A stretch of 64,000 nucleotides of DNA from Catellatospora coxensis (GCF_016862635.1 NZ_BONI01000002.1:62001-126000), one strand, 5' to 3'; shown: positions 17,151 through 25,982, counted from the first letter of the stretch. The notes: generated from the letters alone by a model not told the origin. Program-made: numbers and translations.

Positions 17151-17381
17151 TCAGGTGTGGTGGTGGGGTTTGTCGGTGCCGAGCAGCCGTGCGATCTTGG
17201 CTCGCTTGCTCTCGCTCAGCGGTGGTGCGCTGTCGACGAAGGCTTGGATGTCGGCCTCGATGTCGGGATCGGTCAGGTAGCGGACGAGGCTGCCGGTCGG
17301 CGGCGCTGCTGGCTCGGCGTCGTCGGTGTCGTGGTCGGGTTGGCGTTGCCGGGGTGCCGGGCGCGGTCGCGGGGTGTTCAT
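17151..17381 (-). CDS. small conserved-looking protein, partner of the DUF2637 gene
   Basis: A 76-residue protein with a Pro/Arg-rich N-terminus and a helical C-terminal part ('GSLVRYLTDPDIEADIQAFVDSAPPLSESKRAKIARLLG'). It overlaps the preceding DUF2637 gene by 4 bp (ATGA), so the two are translationally coupled and presumably work together in transfer or maintenance. It is immediately followed by the long hairpin. The family is not recognised beyond this context. Confidence 0.7.
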   Translation of the reverse strand: MNTPRPRPAPRQRQPDHDTDDAEPAAPPTGSLVRYLTDPDIEADIQAFVDSAPPLSESKRAKIARLLGTDKPHHHT

Positions 17382-18223
17382 GTTTCGCCTGGTGGTGTGT
17401 GCGTCGTCGGGCGTGGCCGAGCGGCGGCGGTGGTGGGTGTGTTCATCGGTGGCTCCTCGTCTGCGTCCTGGTCGGGCGCGTGGGTGTCGTGGGCGCGGAG
17501 GGCGCGCACGAGTGCGGTTGCGGTCTGGTTGGACAGGTGGTGGCCGTCTCGGCGTAGTTGCCGGGCCAGGGTGGTGCGGGTCAGGCTCACTCCCGCCGTG
17601 GTGATCGTGTTGGCGGCGGTGCGCGCGGCGGGCAGCAGTGCCTGCACGGCGTGGTCCGCGACGGTCGCGGACTGGTCCGCGCCGTCCGGGACCGGTCCGG
17701 GTTCGGGCTGGTCGGGTCCGGGCTCGGCCGGTGTGGGGCCGGGCTCGGCCTCAACGGGTCCGGGCGGCTGGTGAACAGCCCCGACGAGGCTGGGTGGTGT
17801 GGTGGGGTCGGCTCGGCCCATGGCCATCTTGACCATGGCCAGGAAGCCGAGCGCGGGCAGCGCGGCGGCGATCCAGCCGATGACGGAGTCTTCGGCTTCG
17901 ACGACCTGGGCTGCCAGGGACAGCGCCACCGCGCACGTGAGCGTCGCGGCGGGGAACAGCACGGGCTTGCCGTGGCGCTTGCGGCGGCGCATCTCCAGGC
18001 CGGCGGCGATGCTCGCGGCCTCCAAGGTGACCGCGTCGGCCCACGCGAGCCAGCCTGTCTGGCCGTGGGATGCCGCTACGTCGTGGACGTGGCGGAAGGA
18101 GGCCGCCCCGGCGGCGGCTCCGATGGCGAGCATGATGACCGTCTGCACGATCCCCTCGATGCGCTCGCCACGCGGTCGACCGCTTTGCCGTCTGGTGTGG
18201 TCGGCCGGTGTCGGGTCAGTCAT
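17378..18223 (-). CDS. DUF2637/SpdB-like membrane protein, conjugal spread
   Basis: A 281-residue protein with four hydrophobic segments in the first 130 residues ('GIVQTVIMLAIGAAAGAASF', 'WADAVTLEAASIAAGLEMRRRK', 'LFPAATLTCAVALSLAAQVV', 'IGWIAAALPALGFLAMVKMAM'). This is the layout of DUF2637 proteins found on actinomycete plasmids and integrative elements, some named SpdB, which aid mycelial spread of the element. A Pro/Glu-rich linker and a C-terminal helical domain ('SLTRTTLARQLRRDGHHLSNQTATALVRAL', possibly HTH-like) follow. It overlaps the next small gene by ATGA. Confidence 0.8.
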   Translation of the reverse strand: MTDPTPADHTRRQSGRPRGERIEGIVQTVIMLAIGAAAGAASFRHVHDVAASHGQTGWLAWADAVTLEAASIAAGLEMRRRKRHGKPVLFPAATLTCAVALSLAAQVVEAEDSVIGWIAAALPALGFLAMVKMAMGRADPTTPPSLVGAVHQPPGPVEAEPGPTPAEPGPDQPEPGPVPDGADQSATVADHAVQALLPAARTAANTITTAGVSLTRTTLARQLRRDGHHLSNQTATALVRALRAHDTHAPDQDADEEPPMNTPTTAAARPRPTTHTPPGET

Positions 18224-18362
18224 GTGCCTCCTTGACGGGATGGCTCGTGGGCGGTCGGATGGTCGGTCGGGTCAGGTGCATGCGTGCTGCCTTCCGTGTT
18301 GGGTGGCGCTTGGCCCGCAGCGGCGCGGGCCGGGCGTAGTGGTGCGACAACCGGTAATCCGG

Positions 18363-18575
18363 TTTGTCAGCCGAATCGAACGCGCCCATCCGCTGACAAA
18401 CGATCTTGAAAACCTGACGGGGTCTGACAATGCAGGTCAGAGCCTTGATCACGGCTGTGTGAGCTGGGTCTCACCGGCCGAGATCGTCGGCTGACAGAGC
18501 CGTCTGTCAGCGCCCCGCCCCGCTGACAGCGCCGCCTGTCGGCGCTCGTGCCCGCTGACAGGAGCGCCTGTCAGC
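18363..18575. repeat. TGTCAG/CTGACA palindrome cluster with three 32-bp-spaced iterons
   Basis: Three 22-bp palindromes GCTGACAG-N6-CTGTCAGC start at 18490, 18522 and 18554, exactly 32 bp apart (about three helical turns); the second has one mismatch. The third overlaps the stop codon of the replication-relaxation gene. Further copies of the half-site form a wider inverted pair (18363-18371 and 18392-18400), with a lone site at 18424. The cluster fills most of the 18224-18570 gap, which has no convincing gene. Likely roles are a replication origin, oriT or operator bound by an element-encoded protein. Confidence 0.85.
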
Positions 18576-19428
18576 GGGGAAGGTGGCCGGCAAGCTCGGC
18601 CAGCCGCACTCGCTCGCCCGTGGTGGCGGGCTGCCAGACGGCGGCGGCGGGGTGGCCTTCTCCGTCGTTGGTGGCCACCAGAAGCCGCCCGTCCGCGACG
18701 GCGGGGTGGTCGGCCAGCCGGGTGCGGAACGACTTCTCCGCCCTCGGGCTGGACAGGCGGAACAGGATCGCGTCGCGCCGCCCGCTGGCTTGGGCGAACG
18801 CGGCGTAGTCGTCGAGCTTGGCGATGACGCGGTGGGTCTTCTCGGTGCCCTGGTCCTGCTCGAACCAGAACGTGACCCGCCGACCCGCCTCGGTCCAGTC
18901 GCCGTAGCCGTCCGGGCGCACCAGGTCCCCGGTGACCGCGCGACAGGCCGCCTCCGAGCGCCACTCCCGAAGCTCCGCGCCGCTGTTGCGGGCGTGGCCG
19001 ATCAGGTCGACGAACAGATCGTTGACGGCCAGGAGGTGGCCCAGGCGCGGGCTGGCAGCAAGGCGGTTGATCTTGTTGCGGATGGTGGAGAACTTCGGGG
19101 TGGGCTGGTCGTTGCGGGCGGCGAGGTACACCTCGCCGAGTAGGTCGAGGGTCCAGCGCCACTGCTCGCTGCCGGGGCGTACGGCGTCGCGGAAGCGGGC
19201 CAGGATGCCTCGGGAGTTGAGCAGCACGAGGCGGTTGCGGGCGGTGTGGATGTTGTGAAACGCCAGGGTGCAGACCTGCTCGGTGGTGAAGACGCGGTGC
19301 TGGCCGAGCAGGTCGATCAGCCACCGGTCGCGGGGCATGAGGCGGCGCATCTCGTCGGCGCTGTTGGCTCCGCCGGGCGGGGCCATACGCAGACTGTGGA
19401 CTCTGTGTGGCTGGTTTCTTGGGATCAT
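18571..19428 (-). CDS. replication-relaxation family protein
   Basis: A 285-residue protein. The start at 19428 is tentative, with an internal ATG ('MAPPGGANSADEMRRL') as an alternative. The first 100 residues form a winged-helix domain ('PRDRWLIDLLGQHRVFTTEQVCTLAFHNIHTARNRLVLLNSRGILARF') and the rest is a nuclease-like alpha/beta domain ('WFEQDQGTEKTHRVIAKLDDYAAF'). This matches the replication-relaxation family of actinobacterial plasmids, implicated in initiating replication or nicking. It reads into the palindrome cluster at its own 3' end, a natural binding site. Confidence 0.82.
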   Translation of the reverse strand: MIPRNQPHRVHSLRMAPPGGANSADEMRRLMPRDRWLIDLLGQHRVFTTEQVCTLAFHNIHTARNRLVLLNSRGILARFRDAVRPGSEQWRWTLDLLGEVYLAARNDQPTPKFSTIRNKINRLAASPRLGHLLAVNDLFVDLIGHARNSGAELREWRSEAACRAVTGDLVRPDGYGDWTEAGRRVTFWFEQDQGTEKTHRVIAKLDDYAAFAQASGRRDAILFRLSSPRAEKSFRTRLADHPAVADGRLLVATNDGEGHPAAAVWQPATTGERVRLAELAGHLPR

Positions 19429-19552
19429 CCTTATGAGTCCCTTCTCGCAAGGGCGGCTGTTGGGTGCGGCTGACCTGCGCTGTTAGGTGGTGCAGGGGTA
19501 GAGGTTCTGTCGGAGGTTGCCGACCGGGCGAGGCTTGGACTGAGGGTCGGGG

Positions 19553-21019
19553 TCAACGGGCGCTGCCCGGCGGCAGGATCGGCCCCGAGCTGTCCGTGCT
19601 GGACAGATCAGGGCTGGTCGGGTGTTGGGTGGTGTCGGCCTGCTGTTGGGCCAGCGGGCCGAGGCGGCGCGCGTCGGCCAGCCTCCGCCGCTCGGCGGCG
19701 GGTAGGCCGCGGGCGCGTGCGGCTTGGCGCAGGTGTTCGGCGCGGCCTGGCCAGACCGGCGGGGCCGGTCGGGCGCGCAGCGTGAACGGCTCGGCGTTGC
19801 GGCCGGCGATGACCAGGCGGCAGATCATGCCGTAGGCGTCGCGGTGGATGAGGTCTTCAGCGCTGAAGTACGGCTTGACGTGGTGGGCCAGGTCGGCGGC
19901 ATCGGCCGGGGCCAGGGCGAAGAACACCTTCGACCGGGCGTTGGCGTCGATCGCCGCGAACACCGACCTCGACAGCTGTCCCAGGTGCTGATGCGCGAGA
20001 AGCAGCGACAGGCGCAGTCCTCGGGCGTCGGCGAGGGCGTCGTCGAGGCCGATGGGCAGGTTCACGAAGTTGTGGGACTCGTCGATGACCAGCGACGCGT
20101 CCCGCCGCTTGTCCTCCGGTAGCGCGGAGCGGCGTCCGGCGGTGTGCAGCAGCGCCGCCAGCAGCAGACTGCCCGTCAGTCGCACCGTGTCCTCGCCCAT
20201 GGACTTGGGCAGCCGCACGAGCAGGATGCCGCCGTCGAGGACGTCGGACAGCCGGAAGGTGGAGTGAGGAACGCCGAACAGTCCGGCGGCGAAGCGGCGC
20301 GACAGCACCGCCCGCAGCTTGGACAGCAGCGGCCCGGACTGCTGGGCGAGCTGGCCGGGGGTCTGCTCGTCCCACCAGGACCAGAACGCATGCAGGTCCA
20401 CCGTCCACCCGTCGTGCCCGCGCCGGTCGGCGCGCCCCAGCGCCGCCCGCCGCAGGCGCGGATCGGACAGCAGGCGGGGCAGGTCGGCCAGGCTCGCCCC
20501 CGGCAGCCGCATCAACGTCAGCAGCGCATGGCGGGCCAGGTCGTCAGTGCGCGGCCCCCACGTGGAGGCCCAGACCTTCGCCATGACGCCGACGAGCTGA
20601 TCGGCGGTGTCGTAGGGGTCGTCGGCCAGTTCGAGGAGGTTGAGCGCGGCGGGCGCCTGCGTCTCGTCGGGGTCGATGAGCACGAGCCGGCCTGCGGCCT
20701 CGGGCGGGAGCCGGTCGAGTAGGTCGCGTGTGAGGTCTCCTTTCGGGTCGAACACGGCTACGCCGCGTCCGGCGCGTACCTCGCCCAGGGTGTAGTTGAG
20801 CAGCAGCGTGGACTTGCCGGTGCCGGTCGGGCCGAGCACGTGCAGGTGGTAGCGGGAGTCGGCCACGTGCAGGCCGACGATCCTGCCCGAGGCGTCAGCG
20901 TCGGTGACGCCCAGCGCCTTCGGGCGGGCGCGGGCGGGGTTGCCTTCGGGTCGAAGACGAAGGCGGGCCGCAGAGGTCTGCGGCCCGCCGGTGTTGTGCG
21001 ATGGGGTGTCGGCTGTCAT
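19553..21019 (-). CDS. conjugative DNA-transfer ATPase (VirD4/TraD-like coupling protein)
   Basis: A 488-residue P-loop ATPase with Walker A 'GPTGTGKST' (about residues 64-72), 'AVFDPKGDLTRDLL', Walker B 'ASLVIDESHNF' and the motor motif 'LLLAHQHLGQLS'. This is typical of type IV secretion/conjugation coupling proteins with a DUF87/TraG-like core. No N-terminal transmembrane segment is present, but the upstream gene overlaps by ATGA and supplies a membrane protein, so the pair probably forms the DNA pump at the membrane. A Ser/Thr-rich tail follows residue 455. It is probably the main transfer motor of the element. Confidence 0.88.
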   Translation of the reverse strand: MTADTPSHNTGGPQTSAARLRLRPEGNPARARPKALGVTDADASGRIVGLHVADSRYHLHVLGPTGTGKSTLLLNYTLGEVRAGRGVAVFDPKGDLTRDLLDRLPPEAAGRLVLIDPDETQAPAALNLLELADDPYDTADQLVGVMAKVWASTWGPRTDDLARHALLTLMRLPGASLADLPRLLSDPRLRRAALGRADRRGHDGWTVDLHAFWSWWDEQTPGQLAQQSGPLLSKLRAVLSRRFAAGLFGVPHSTFRLSDVLDGGILLVRLPKSMGEDTVRLTGSLLLAALLHTAGRRSALPEDKRRDASLVIDESHNFVNLPIGLDDALADARGLRLSLLLAHQHLGQLSRSVFAAIDANARSKVFFALAPADAADLAHHVKPYFSAEDLIHRDAYGMICRLVIAGRNAEPFTLRARPAPPVWPGRAEHLRQAARARGLPAAERRRLADARRLGPLAQQQADTTQHPTSPDLSSTDSSGPILPPGSAR

Positions 21020-22413
21020 GGGTGGGGTTCTCCGTCGTCGAAGGTGAACGGGTCGTCGGGGTCATCGTCGTCGTCGATGACGGCGAGTCCTTCGGGTGCG
21101 CTCCACCGGCTGTGGGTCCAGCCGGAGGTGTGCGCGGTCGGCGGCTCGGCATCAGGCTGGGCCGCGTCCCTGGGTGACAGGCGGGTGCGGGCGGCCACGT
21201 CGAAGCCGTGGCGGGCCGGGTCGGTCGGGAAGTGCAGCAGCACCGCCAGCTCGTGCGCGGACGCCAGCAGCCACTGCCTGCCGGTGGCGCGACGGGCGGC
21301 CACGGCCTGCCCGGCGCGGCGCAGCAGCCGGGGACGCAGGTTGGCGGCCACGACGAACCCGTGCGCCGTCGATCGCGCCTCCGTACGGGCAACCGAGCGG
21401 GCAGGCCGGACGGACAGGGTGCGGATCGCGACGAGCAGGTGCGACCCGGCGGTCAGCTTCTCGGCCGCGTGACGCATCTCGGCCCGTTGCAGCGCATCCG
21501 GCGGCGAAGCCGTCGACTTCGCCGCGCTGGCCGCCGGGGTGCGCGAGTCGGTCAGCATGTCCAGCGCGAACGTCACCGCCCCGGACACGCCCTTCACCAG
21601 CCCGTCAGCGGCGATGGAGGCGACACCGCGGCGAGCCTCGACCGGCCTGCGCGCCGCCGCCTTCAACCTCCTGATCCGGCGGCCGGGAGCGGGACGCACC
21701 AGCACTTGCAGCACGTTCGGGCCGCCAGGGCTGCGCAGCGCCTCGAACACCGCCCGCAGCGGATCACCCTCCCCGGCCGCGTCCGCCCCGAGGCGGGTGT
21801 CGTCGACCAGCGGCCCGAGATCGGTGCCGGTCGGCACCAGCTCGAACCCGGCAGCGTGCCAGCCCCGGCGGGGTGCGGAAGGGGCGAACTCGCGGGTGAG
21901 CGCGCCCGGCCACGCCAGCCGGACGTCCTTGGCCACGGCCGCAGCGCTGACCCACGGCGGAACCCAAACCGTCAGCGCCAGACGGCCGTCATCAGCGTGG
22001 ACCTCCATGGCCATCGGCGGCTTGGCCAGGCGCAAGCCGCTGTCGGCCCGCGTGGCGAGGTAGGCCAGCAGCTTCCACGCCGCAGCCGACTGCCCGATGC
22101 GGGTCTGTCGCGGCGGTACGACCTCCAGCCACGTGCCCGAGCGCACCGCAGCCAGCCACCGGCGAGCGCGCAGCACGCGCAACGTCGCGGCAGCGGCCAC
22201 GGCCAGCACCAGGACAGCGGTCAGCAGGCCACGGTGGGTGTGGGCCCAGTCTCGGACCACGTCCAGCAGGCTCGGCAGCCAGCCTTGCGTATCGGGTGGG
22301 TGGTCGGCCCACGGCTCCAGCTGCGGCGACGGGGACGGGGACGGCTTGGGCTTGGGCTCGGGGACGGCAGCCAGCAGGACTGCCGCGATGATCAGCGGGT
22401 TCATCATCATCAT
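21016..22413 (-). CDS. membrane-anchored partner of the transfer ATPase
   Basis: The reading frame is open to 22461, but GAAGGAAG lies just before a run of four ATG codons (22413-22402), so translation probably starts there (about 465 residues). A hydrophobic N-terminus ('PLIIAAVLLAAV') is followed by a Pro-Lys-rich loop and a second transmembrane segment ('LLTAVLVLAVAAAATLRVL'). The large cytoplasmic domain carries repeated 'VLQVLVRPAPGRRIRRLKAAARRP' and 'LLVAIRTLSVRPARSVARTEAR'-type strands, and the C-terminus is very acidic. Similar proteins precede conjugation ATPases on actinomycete plasmids. It overlaps the ATPase gene by 4 bp, indicating a stoichiometric complex. Confidence 0.7.
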   Translation of the reverse strand: MMMMNPLIIAAVLLAAVPEPKPKPSPSPSPQLEPWADHPPDTQGWLPSLLDVVRDWAHTHRGLLTAVLVLAVAAAATLRVLRARRWLAAVRSGTWLEVVPPRQTRIGQSAAAWKLLAYLATRADSGLRLAKPPMAMEVHADDGRLALTVWVPPWVSAAAVAKDVRLAWPGALTREFAPSAPRRGWHAAGFELVPTGTDLGPLVDDTRLGADAAGEGDPLRAVFEALRSPGGPNVLQVLVRPAPGRRIRRLKAAARRPVEARRGVASIAADGLVKGVSGAVTFALDMLTDSRTPAASAAKSTASPPDALQRAEMRHAAEKLTAGSHLLVAIRTLSVRPARSVARTEARSTAHGFVVAANLRPRLLRRAGQAVAARRATGRQWLLASAHELAVLLHFPTDPARHGFDVAARTRLSPRDAAQPDAEPPTAHTSGWTHSRWSAPEGLAVIDDDDDPDDPFTFDDGEPHP

Positions 22414-22582
22414 CACTTCCTTCTCGGTGGTAGTGGCAGGTGGCAGGACTCGGTAGGTCATGCGGAACTCCAGGTGAACGGCGCGCAGGCACGCTGTCGT
22501 GCGCTGCGACGAACGGCAAAGCCGCCCCGGCGCGGATGCCGAGGCGGCATGAGCGGAAAGCGCTCATAAGTAAAGAGGAATT

Positions 22583-22607
22583 GATCTTGGGTAGAACTCA
22601 CAAGATC
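22583..22607. promoter_or_regulatory. dyad GATCTTG-N11-CAAGATC in the 22414-22906 intergenic region
   Basis: The 493-bp gap between divergent genes (transfer block on the minus strand, regulator-like gene on the plus strand) has no convincing gene. Its only AT-richer stretch (22565-22640) contains this perfect 7-bp dyad, a plausible operator for divergent promoters, possibly bound by the product of 22907-23881. Confidence 0.4.
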
Positions 22608-22906
22608 GACGAAACTTTCTCGGAAATCCTGATCGGGCCGCGACGTGAGCCGGTGATCTAGGCTTCATGTGGTGGTGACGGCCGGACTGTCCGGATCGTC
22701 GAGGCACCAGGCGCAAGGGCGGCGCGCGGGGGGCGAACAACCGGAGTGCATCCGGGACGCGATCCTCGTACGCTCGTTCGAGCCCCGGCGGACGTCGCAG
22801 CACGCCGGAGCAGACACGGTCACCGCCGACCGGCCACCCTTGCCGCCCACCCTGCCTCCGGCGTGTCCACGACAGCCCGCACGTGTTGCCGCTGGAAGGA
22901 CACGCC

Positions 22907-23881
22907 GTGCCAATCCGTCACGGGCTGCCCGCCCGCCTCGGTCCGGACACGATCCGCGCCGACGACCGCCGGACCACCGACCCCGGCCCGCCCGACCCGC
23001 TCGACGATCACCGCTGGCCCTTCTACCCCATGGATCAGATCCGCTGGCTCGTGCGCCGACTCGATCGGCCCCGCGTGCCGGCCGCCGTTCTCCACGCCGA
23101 CGCGCCGCTGCCCGACCCTGCCGACGAGCAGGCCGAGACAGGGCTGAGCGTGCCCGAGGTGATCGCGGTTGTCGGAGTGAGGTCCGCCCCGCCCGAACTG
23201 GTCGACCGGGTGTGGAGCTACGTCATCGCCGCGACCCGAGCCCACCGCGGCGCCTGGAACCTCTACGCCCTGGGCCTTGCCCGCCCGGGACTGCACCGGC
23301 ACGCAGACGGGGTCACGCTGCGGCGTCCGCCCACCGTCAAGCGCGACGTGCAGCACGTGATGGCCGCCGAGATGCTGGTCGAGATCCACCGCACCGAACC
23401 CGGCGAGCACGACCGCCAGGTGTTCGCCTTCGACGCCGCCAAGCCCTACGTCTTCGCCCGGCTGCTCGACCACTGCCTCTACACGGTCACCGGCAAGCGG
23501 TGGAACCGGCACAACCGCGACCGCCGCAACCTCGACCTGGCCGGGTACGAACTGCTGCACGAGATCCTGCCCGACGCCAATGCCCACTCGCGGCTGTACT
23601 GCCAGCCCGGCCGCACCGACGCGTACGCGACCCTTGCCCGCCTGGTCGCCCAGACCGCCGGGCGGCGCGCCGGAGCGCGCCTGTCACGTCCCGACGCCGC
23701 CCTGATCGCGTTGACCCACGTCATCGGTCACCCCATGGCCGACGCGGCGAGCCTGCTCGGCCTGTCCGAACCGGCCGCGCGGATGCGCGCCCACCGGGCG
23801 GTCAAGCTGATCACTGCGCTGCTGGACCGTGAACGCGCTGACGAACTGGCCGAGCAGCGGCACCGGCCGCCGTCCAGCTGA
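22907..23881 (+). CDS. hypothetical protein with C-terminal sigma-region-4-like HTH
   Basis: The start is the GTG at 22907, 6 nt after GGAAGGA, giving 324 residues. The central part is alpha/beta ('LVDRVWSYVIAATRAHRGAWNLYALGLARPGL', 'HVMAAEMLVEIHRTEPGEHDRQVFAFDA'). The C-terminus ('LSRPDAALIALTHVIGHPMADAASLLGLSEPAARMRAHRAVKLI') has the spacing of a sigma-70 region 4 or LuxR-type HTH. It could be the element's transcriptional regulator, placed divergently from the transfer operon. No exact family is recognised. Confidence 0.65.
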   Translation: MPIRHGLPARLGPDTIRADDRRTTDPGPPDPLDDHRWPFYPMDQIRWLVRRLDRPRVPAAVLHADAPLPDPADEQAETGLSVPEVIAVVGVRSAPPELVDRVWSYVIAATRAHRGAWNLYALGLARPGLHRHADGVTLRRPPTVKRDVQHVMAAEMLVEIHRTEPGEHDRQVFAFDAAKPYVFARLLDHCLYTVTGKRWNRHNRDRRNLDLAGYELLHEILPDANAHSRLYCQPGRTDAYATLARLVAQTAGRRAGARLSRPDAALIALTHVIGHPMADAASLLGLSEPAARMRAHRAVKLITALLDRERADELAEQRHRPPSS

Positions 23882-23893
23882 CCCGCGCGGGTG

Positions 23894-24568
23894 CTACTGG
23901 TCGCCGGAGCCGGAGGCGGCTTCGGCGAACCGGTCCCCGCCGACTGACACCCGCTGCAACTGAAACAGCACGTCGTAGACCATCGTCAACAACTGTGCCT
24001 GCACCTGCGGGTCGGGGTCCTCGTCGACCGCGAGAGCGACCTCGTCCCACTCGTCGCCGCACACCCGGATCGTCACGCCGAACGAGTCGTGCTCGAACAG
24101 CAGACTCCAGTCCGGACCGTGCACCAGCACCACCGCACCCGCGCCGGTGTCGTATACCCGCGTCTCACCCTCGACGGCCGCGACCCGCTCCGCGACGGCC
24201 TCAGCATCGGCGATGACCCGCTGCGCGACCGGTGACGCCGCGACCGGCACGAACTCGCTGCAAGCGCCGAACATGTCCCCGCCGTGGCCGTAGCGGGCCA
24301 CATCCTCACCGGGATAGGCCAAGGTGTCGGCCAGCCGCTCAGCGAACCTGCGCCGCGAGCGCGCATCGGCGCTCAACCCGGCAGGCGGCGCGGCGACGCG
24401 CTGACCGCGCCGCCACACCCGATACCAGCCCAACCCGGCGATATAGCCGTGACCAGCCGGAGCCTGCCCGCCCGCCACGTGGGCTGACGCCGTGGCGTCG
24501 CTCAGGCGCGTCACCGCGTCCTCCGCCGTCCACCCGGCCGAACGTTCGGCCTCAGACATCACACCCAT
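23894..24568 (-). CDS. hypothetical protein (224 aa)
   Basis: I begin at the ATG at 24568 (another ATG lies 3 codons later); the frame upstream is Arg-rich and not protein-like. The N-terminal part reads 'WTAEDAVTRLSDATASAHVAGGQAPAGHGYIAGLGWYRVWRRGQRV'. The second half is beta-strand rich with an acidic segment ('FGVTIRVCGDEWDEVALAVDEDPDPQVQAQLLTMVYDVLFQLQ'). No signal peptide or known motif is visible. It is convergent with the preceding regulator-like gene. Confidence 0.6.
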   Translation of the reverse strand: MGVMSEAERSAGWTAEDAVTRLSDATASAHVAGGQAPAGHGYIAGLGWYRVWRRGQRVAAPPAGLSADARSRRRFAERLADTLAYPGEDVARYGHGGDMFGACSEFVPVAASPVAQRVIADAEAVAERVAAVEGETRVYDTGAGAVVLVHGPDWSLLFEHDSFGVTIRVCGDEWDEVALAVDEDPDPQVQAQLLTMVYDVLFQLQRVSVGGDRFAEAASGSGDQ

Positions 24569-24620
24569 AGCTTGACACCACCACACCGCACGGGCGAGCC
24601 CAACCCGGCCAGCACCGGCC

Positions 24621-24971
24621 TCAGGGCGCGGGCTGGGGCTGCGAACGGAGCCGGCCGATCGCCTCGGAGCTACGGCCGGCGTGGATGTCCTCCTGCTGCG
24701 CGGGAGTGGCCTCCTTGACCAGCTTGCGCACCGAGGCGAACGACCGCGACGACACCTGCACGTTGTAGCCGCCCGACTCCTTGTATGGCGAGTCGTTGGT
24801 GTAGCAGTGCGCGCTGCGGTGCTCCACACTGCCGATCGCGTCTGCAGGATCGTGGCCGTGGGAGTGCCACACGCAGCACCACAGACACCACACCATCAGG
24901 TTCTCGCCGTTGGCAAAGCCCGCGACCAGCGGATAGACCGGGTTGTCATCATCACCGTCATTGATCGCCAT
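24621..24971 (-). CDS. small Cys/His-rich hypothetical protein
   Basis: A 116-residue protein with a dense Cys/Trp/His patch ('MVWCLWCCVWHSHGHDPADAIGSVEHRSAHC') that could bind a metal. The C-terminal half is helical ('SFASVRKLVKEATPAQQEDIHAG'). It lies 52 bp upstream of the previous hypothetical gene on the same strand and may be cotranscribed with it. Not recognised. Confidence 0.6.
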   Translation of the reverse strand: MAINDGDDDNPVYPLVAGFANGENLMVWCLWCCVWHSHGHDPADAIGSVEHRSAHCYTNDSPYKESGGYNVQVSSRSFASVRKLVKEATPAQQEDIHAGRSSEAIGRLRSQPQPAP

Positions 24972-25104
24972 CGGCCGATCTTAGCCGCCCGCCGACACCT
25001 GTGGCGGCCTCCTGCCGCGCCAACCCAGCGCCCTGCCAGCAGATCTGCGGCGCGTGAGGCGTAACGGGAGTGCGCCGCTTGTCCTCACCAGGCAAGATCA
25101 GCGG

Positions 25105-25374
25105 GTGAACGTCGGACACGCGGAGCTGATGCACGTCGCGGCGACCTTCCTGCGAGCCCACCCCGAGCACGTGGCCGACCTGTCGGCGTGGCTGGCCTGG
25201 GCGCTGCCCCGTGGTGTGGACGCCGCCAAGGCCGAGGCGACTGTAGTCGACGAGTTCTGCCAGGTCACCGGCGCGGGCTGCGCCTGGCTGCGGTCGTGGC
25301 GTCGCACCTGCCGCGAACGGCTCGGCATCTCCAATGCCCACCCCGCCGCCGAGGGGTCAAGCCCGGCGCGTTAG
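25105..25374 (+). CDS. small hypothetical protein (89 aa)
   Basis: The GTG at 25105 starts a plausible helical protein ('VNVGHAELMHVAATFLRAHPEHVADLSAWLAWALPRGVDAAKAEATVVDEF...'). The frame is also open for 17 codons upstream, with less convincing composition. No transmembrane segment or known motif is visible. It may be transcribed with the next gene on the same strand, 73 bp away. Confidence 0.5.
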   Translation: MNVGHAELMHVAATFLRAHPEHVADLSAWLAWALPRGVDAAKAEATVVDEFCQVTGAGCAWLRSWRRTCRERLGISNAHPAAEGSSPAR

Positions 25375-25447
25375 CACCACACCATCCACTTGATCTCCGC
25401 CGCGGCCCGAGCGTCCATTGCCTTCCCGCACCAGCCTGGGAGGCACC

Positions 25448-25912
25448 GTGAACAGCCGTATCGACCAGACCTACCGCGACGCCCGCCAACTACTCGACCA
25501 CCACCGCCCCGCACCCGGCGGGCACCGATGCGACCAAACCCGATGCGCCCACGAGACATGGCCGTGCACGGCCGTCGCCACCGCCCGGCGCGTGATGGCC
25601 ACCTACGCCGGTCCACCGGCCGCGCCTACCGCGCCCGACGCCGACCCACCGGCCCCACCCCCGGCCGCGCCCACCGGCCCGCAACGGGCCGACACCGCCC
25701 GCGTGTGGCTGCTGACCACCGCCGCCTACCAGGTGCCCCCGACCGCACCCCTGGCCGCCGACATGGGCAACGTCATGGAACTACTGCACCGCATGGGCAC
25801 CGCCTCCCTGGCACAACTCGCCGTGCGCCTCGGCCGCCCCCGCATGGTGATCGCCCTCATCCTACGGGCGCTGACCTCCTGCGGCTGGGCCACCGACACC
25901 GCAACCGTCTGA
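25448..25912 (+). CDS. hypothetical protein with C-terminal winged-helix-like segment
   Basis: The start is the GTG at 25448 behind GGGAGG, giving 154 residues. The N-terminal third has a Cys/His pattern ('HRCDQTRCAHETWPC'), followed by a Pro/Ala-rich linker. The C-terminal segment 'MGTASLAQLAVRLGRPRMVIALILRALTSCGW' has the helix-turn-helix spacing of DUF742- or MarR-like winged helices. It is probably a small DNA-binding regulator of the element, though this is inferred from pattern only. Confidence 0.55.
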   Translation: MNSRIDQTYRDARQLLDHHRPAPGGHRCDQTRCAHETWPCTAVATARRVMATYAGPPAAPTAPDADPPAPPPAAPTGPQRADTARVWLLTTAAYQVPPTAPLAADMGNVMELLHRMGTASLAQLAVRLGRPRMVIALILRALTSCGWATDTATV

Positions 25913-25982
25913 ACATCACCGGTGCCCGCCTGCACAGCGCAGGCGGGCACCGACCCGGCGACGGCGGCGGCTGCGCGAAGTC

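Noticed and set aside
18216-18452. 78-codon minus-strand frame before the spdB-like gene
   Set aside because: It runs through the repeat-rich region and is basic and patternless; a very short peptide at its end cannot be excluded but has no support.
18490-18575. Possible CRISPR array
   Set aside because: The repeats are short palindromes at 32-bp spacing with only about 10 bp between them and no cas genes; they fit iterons, not repeat-spacer units.
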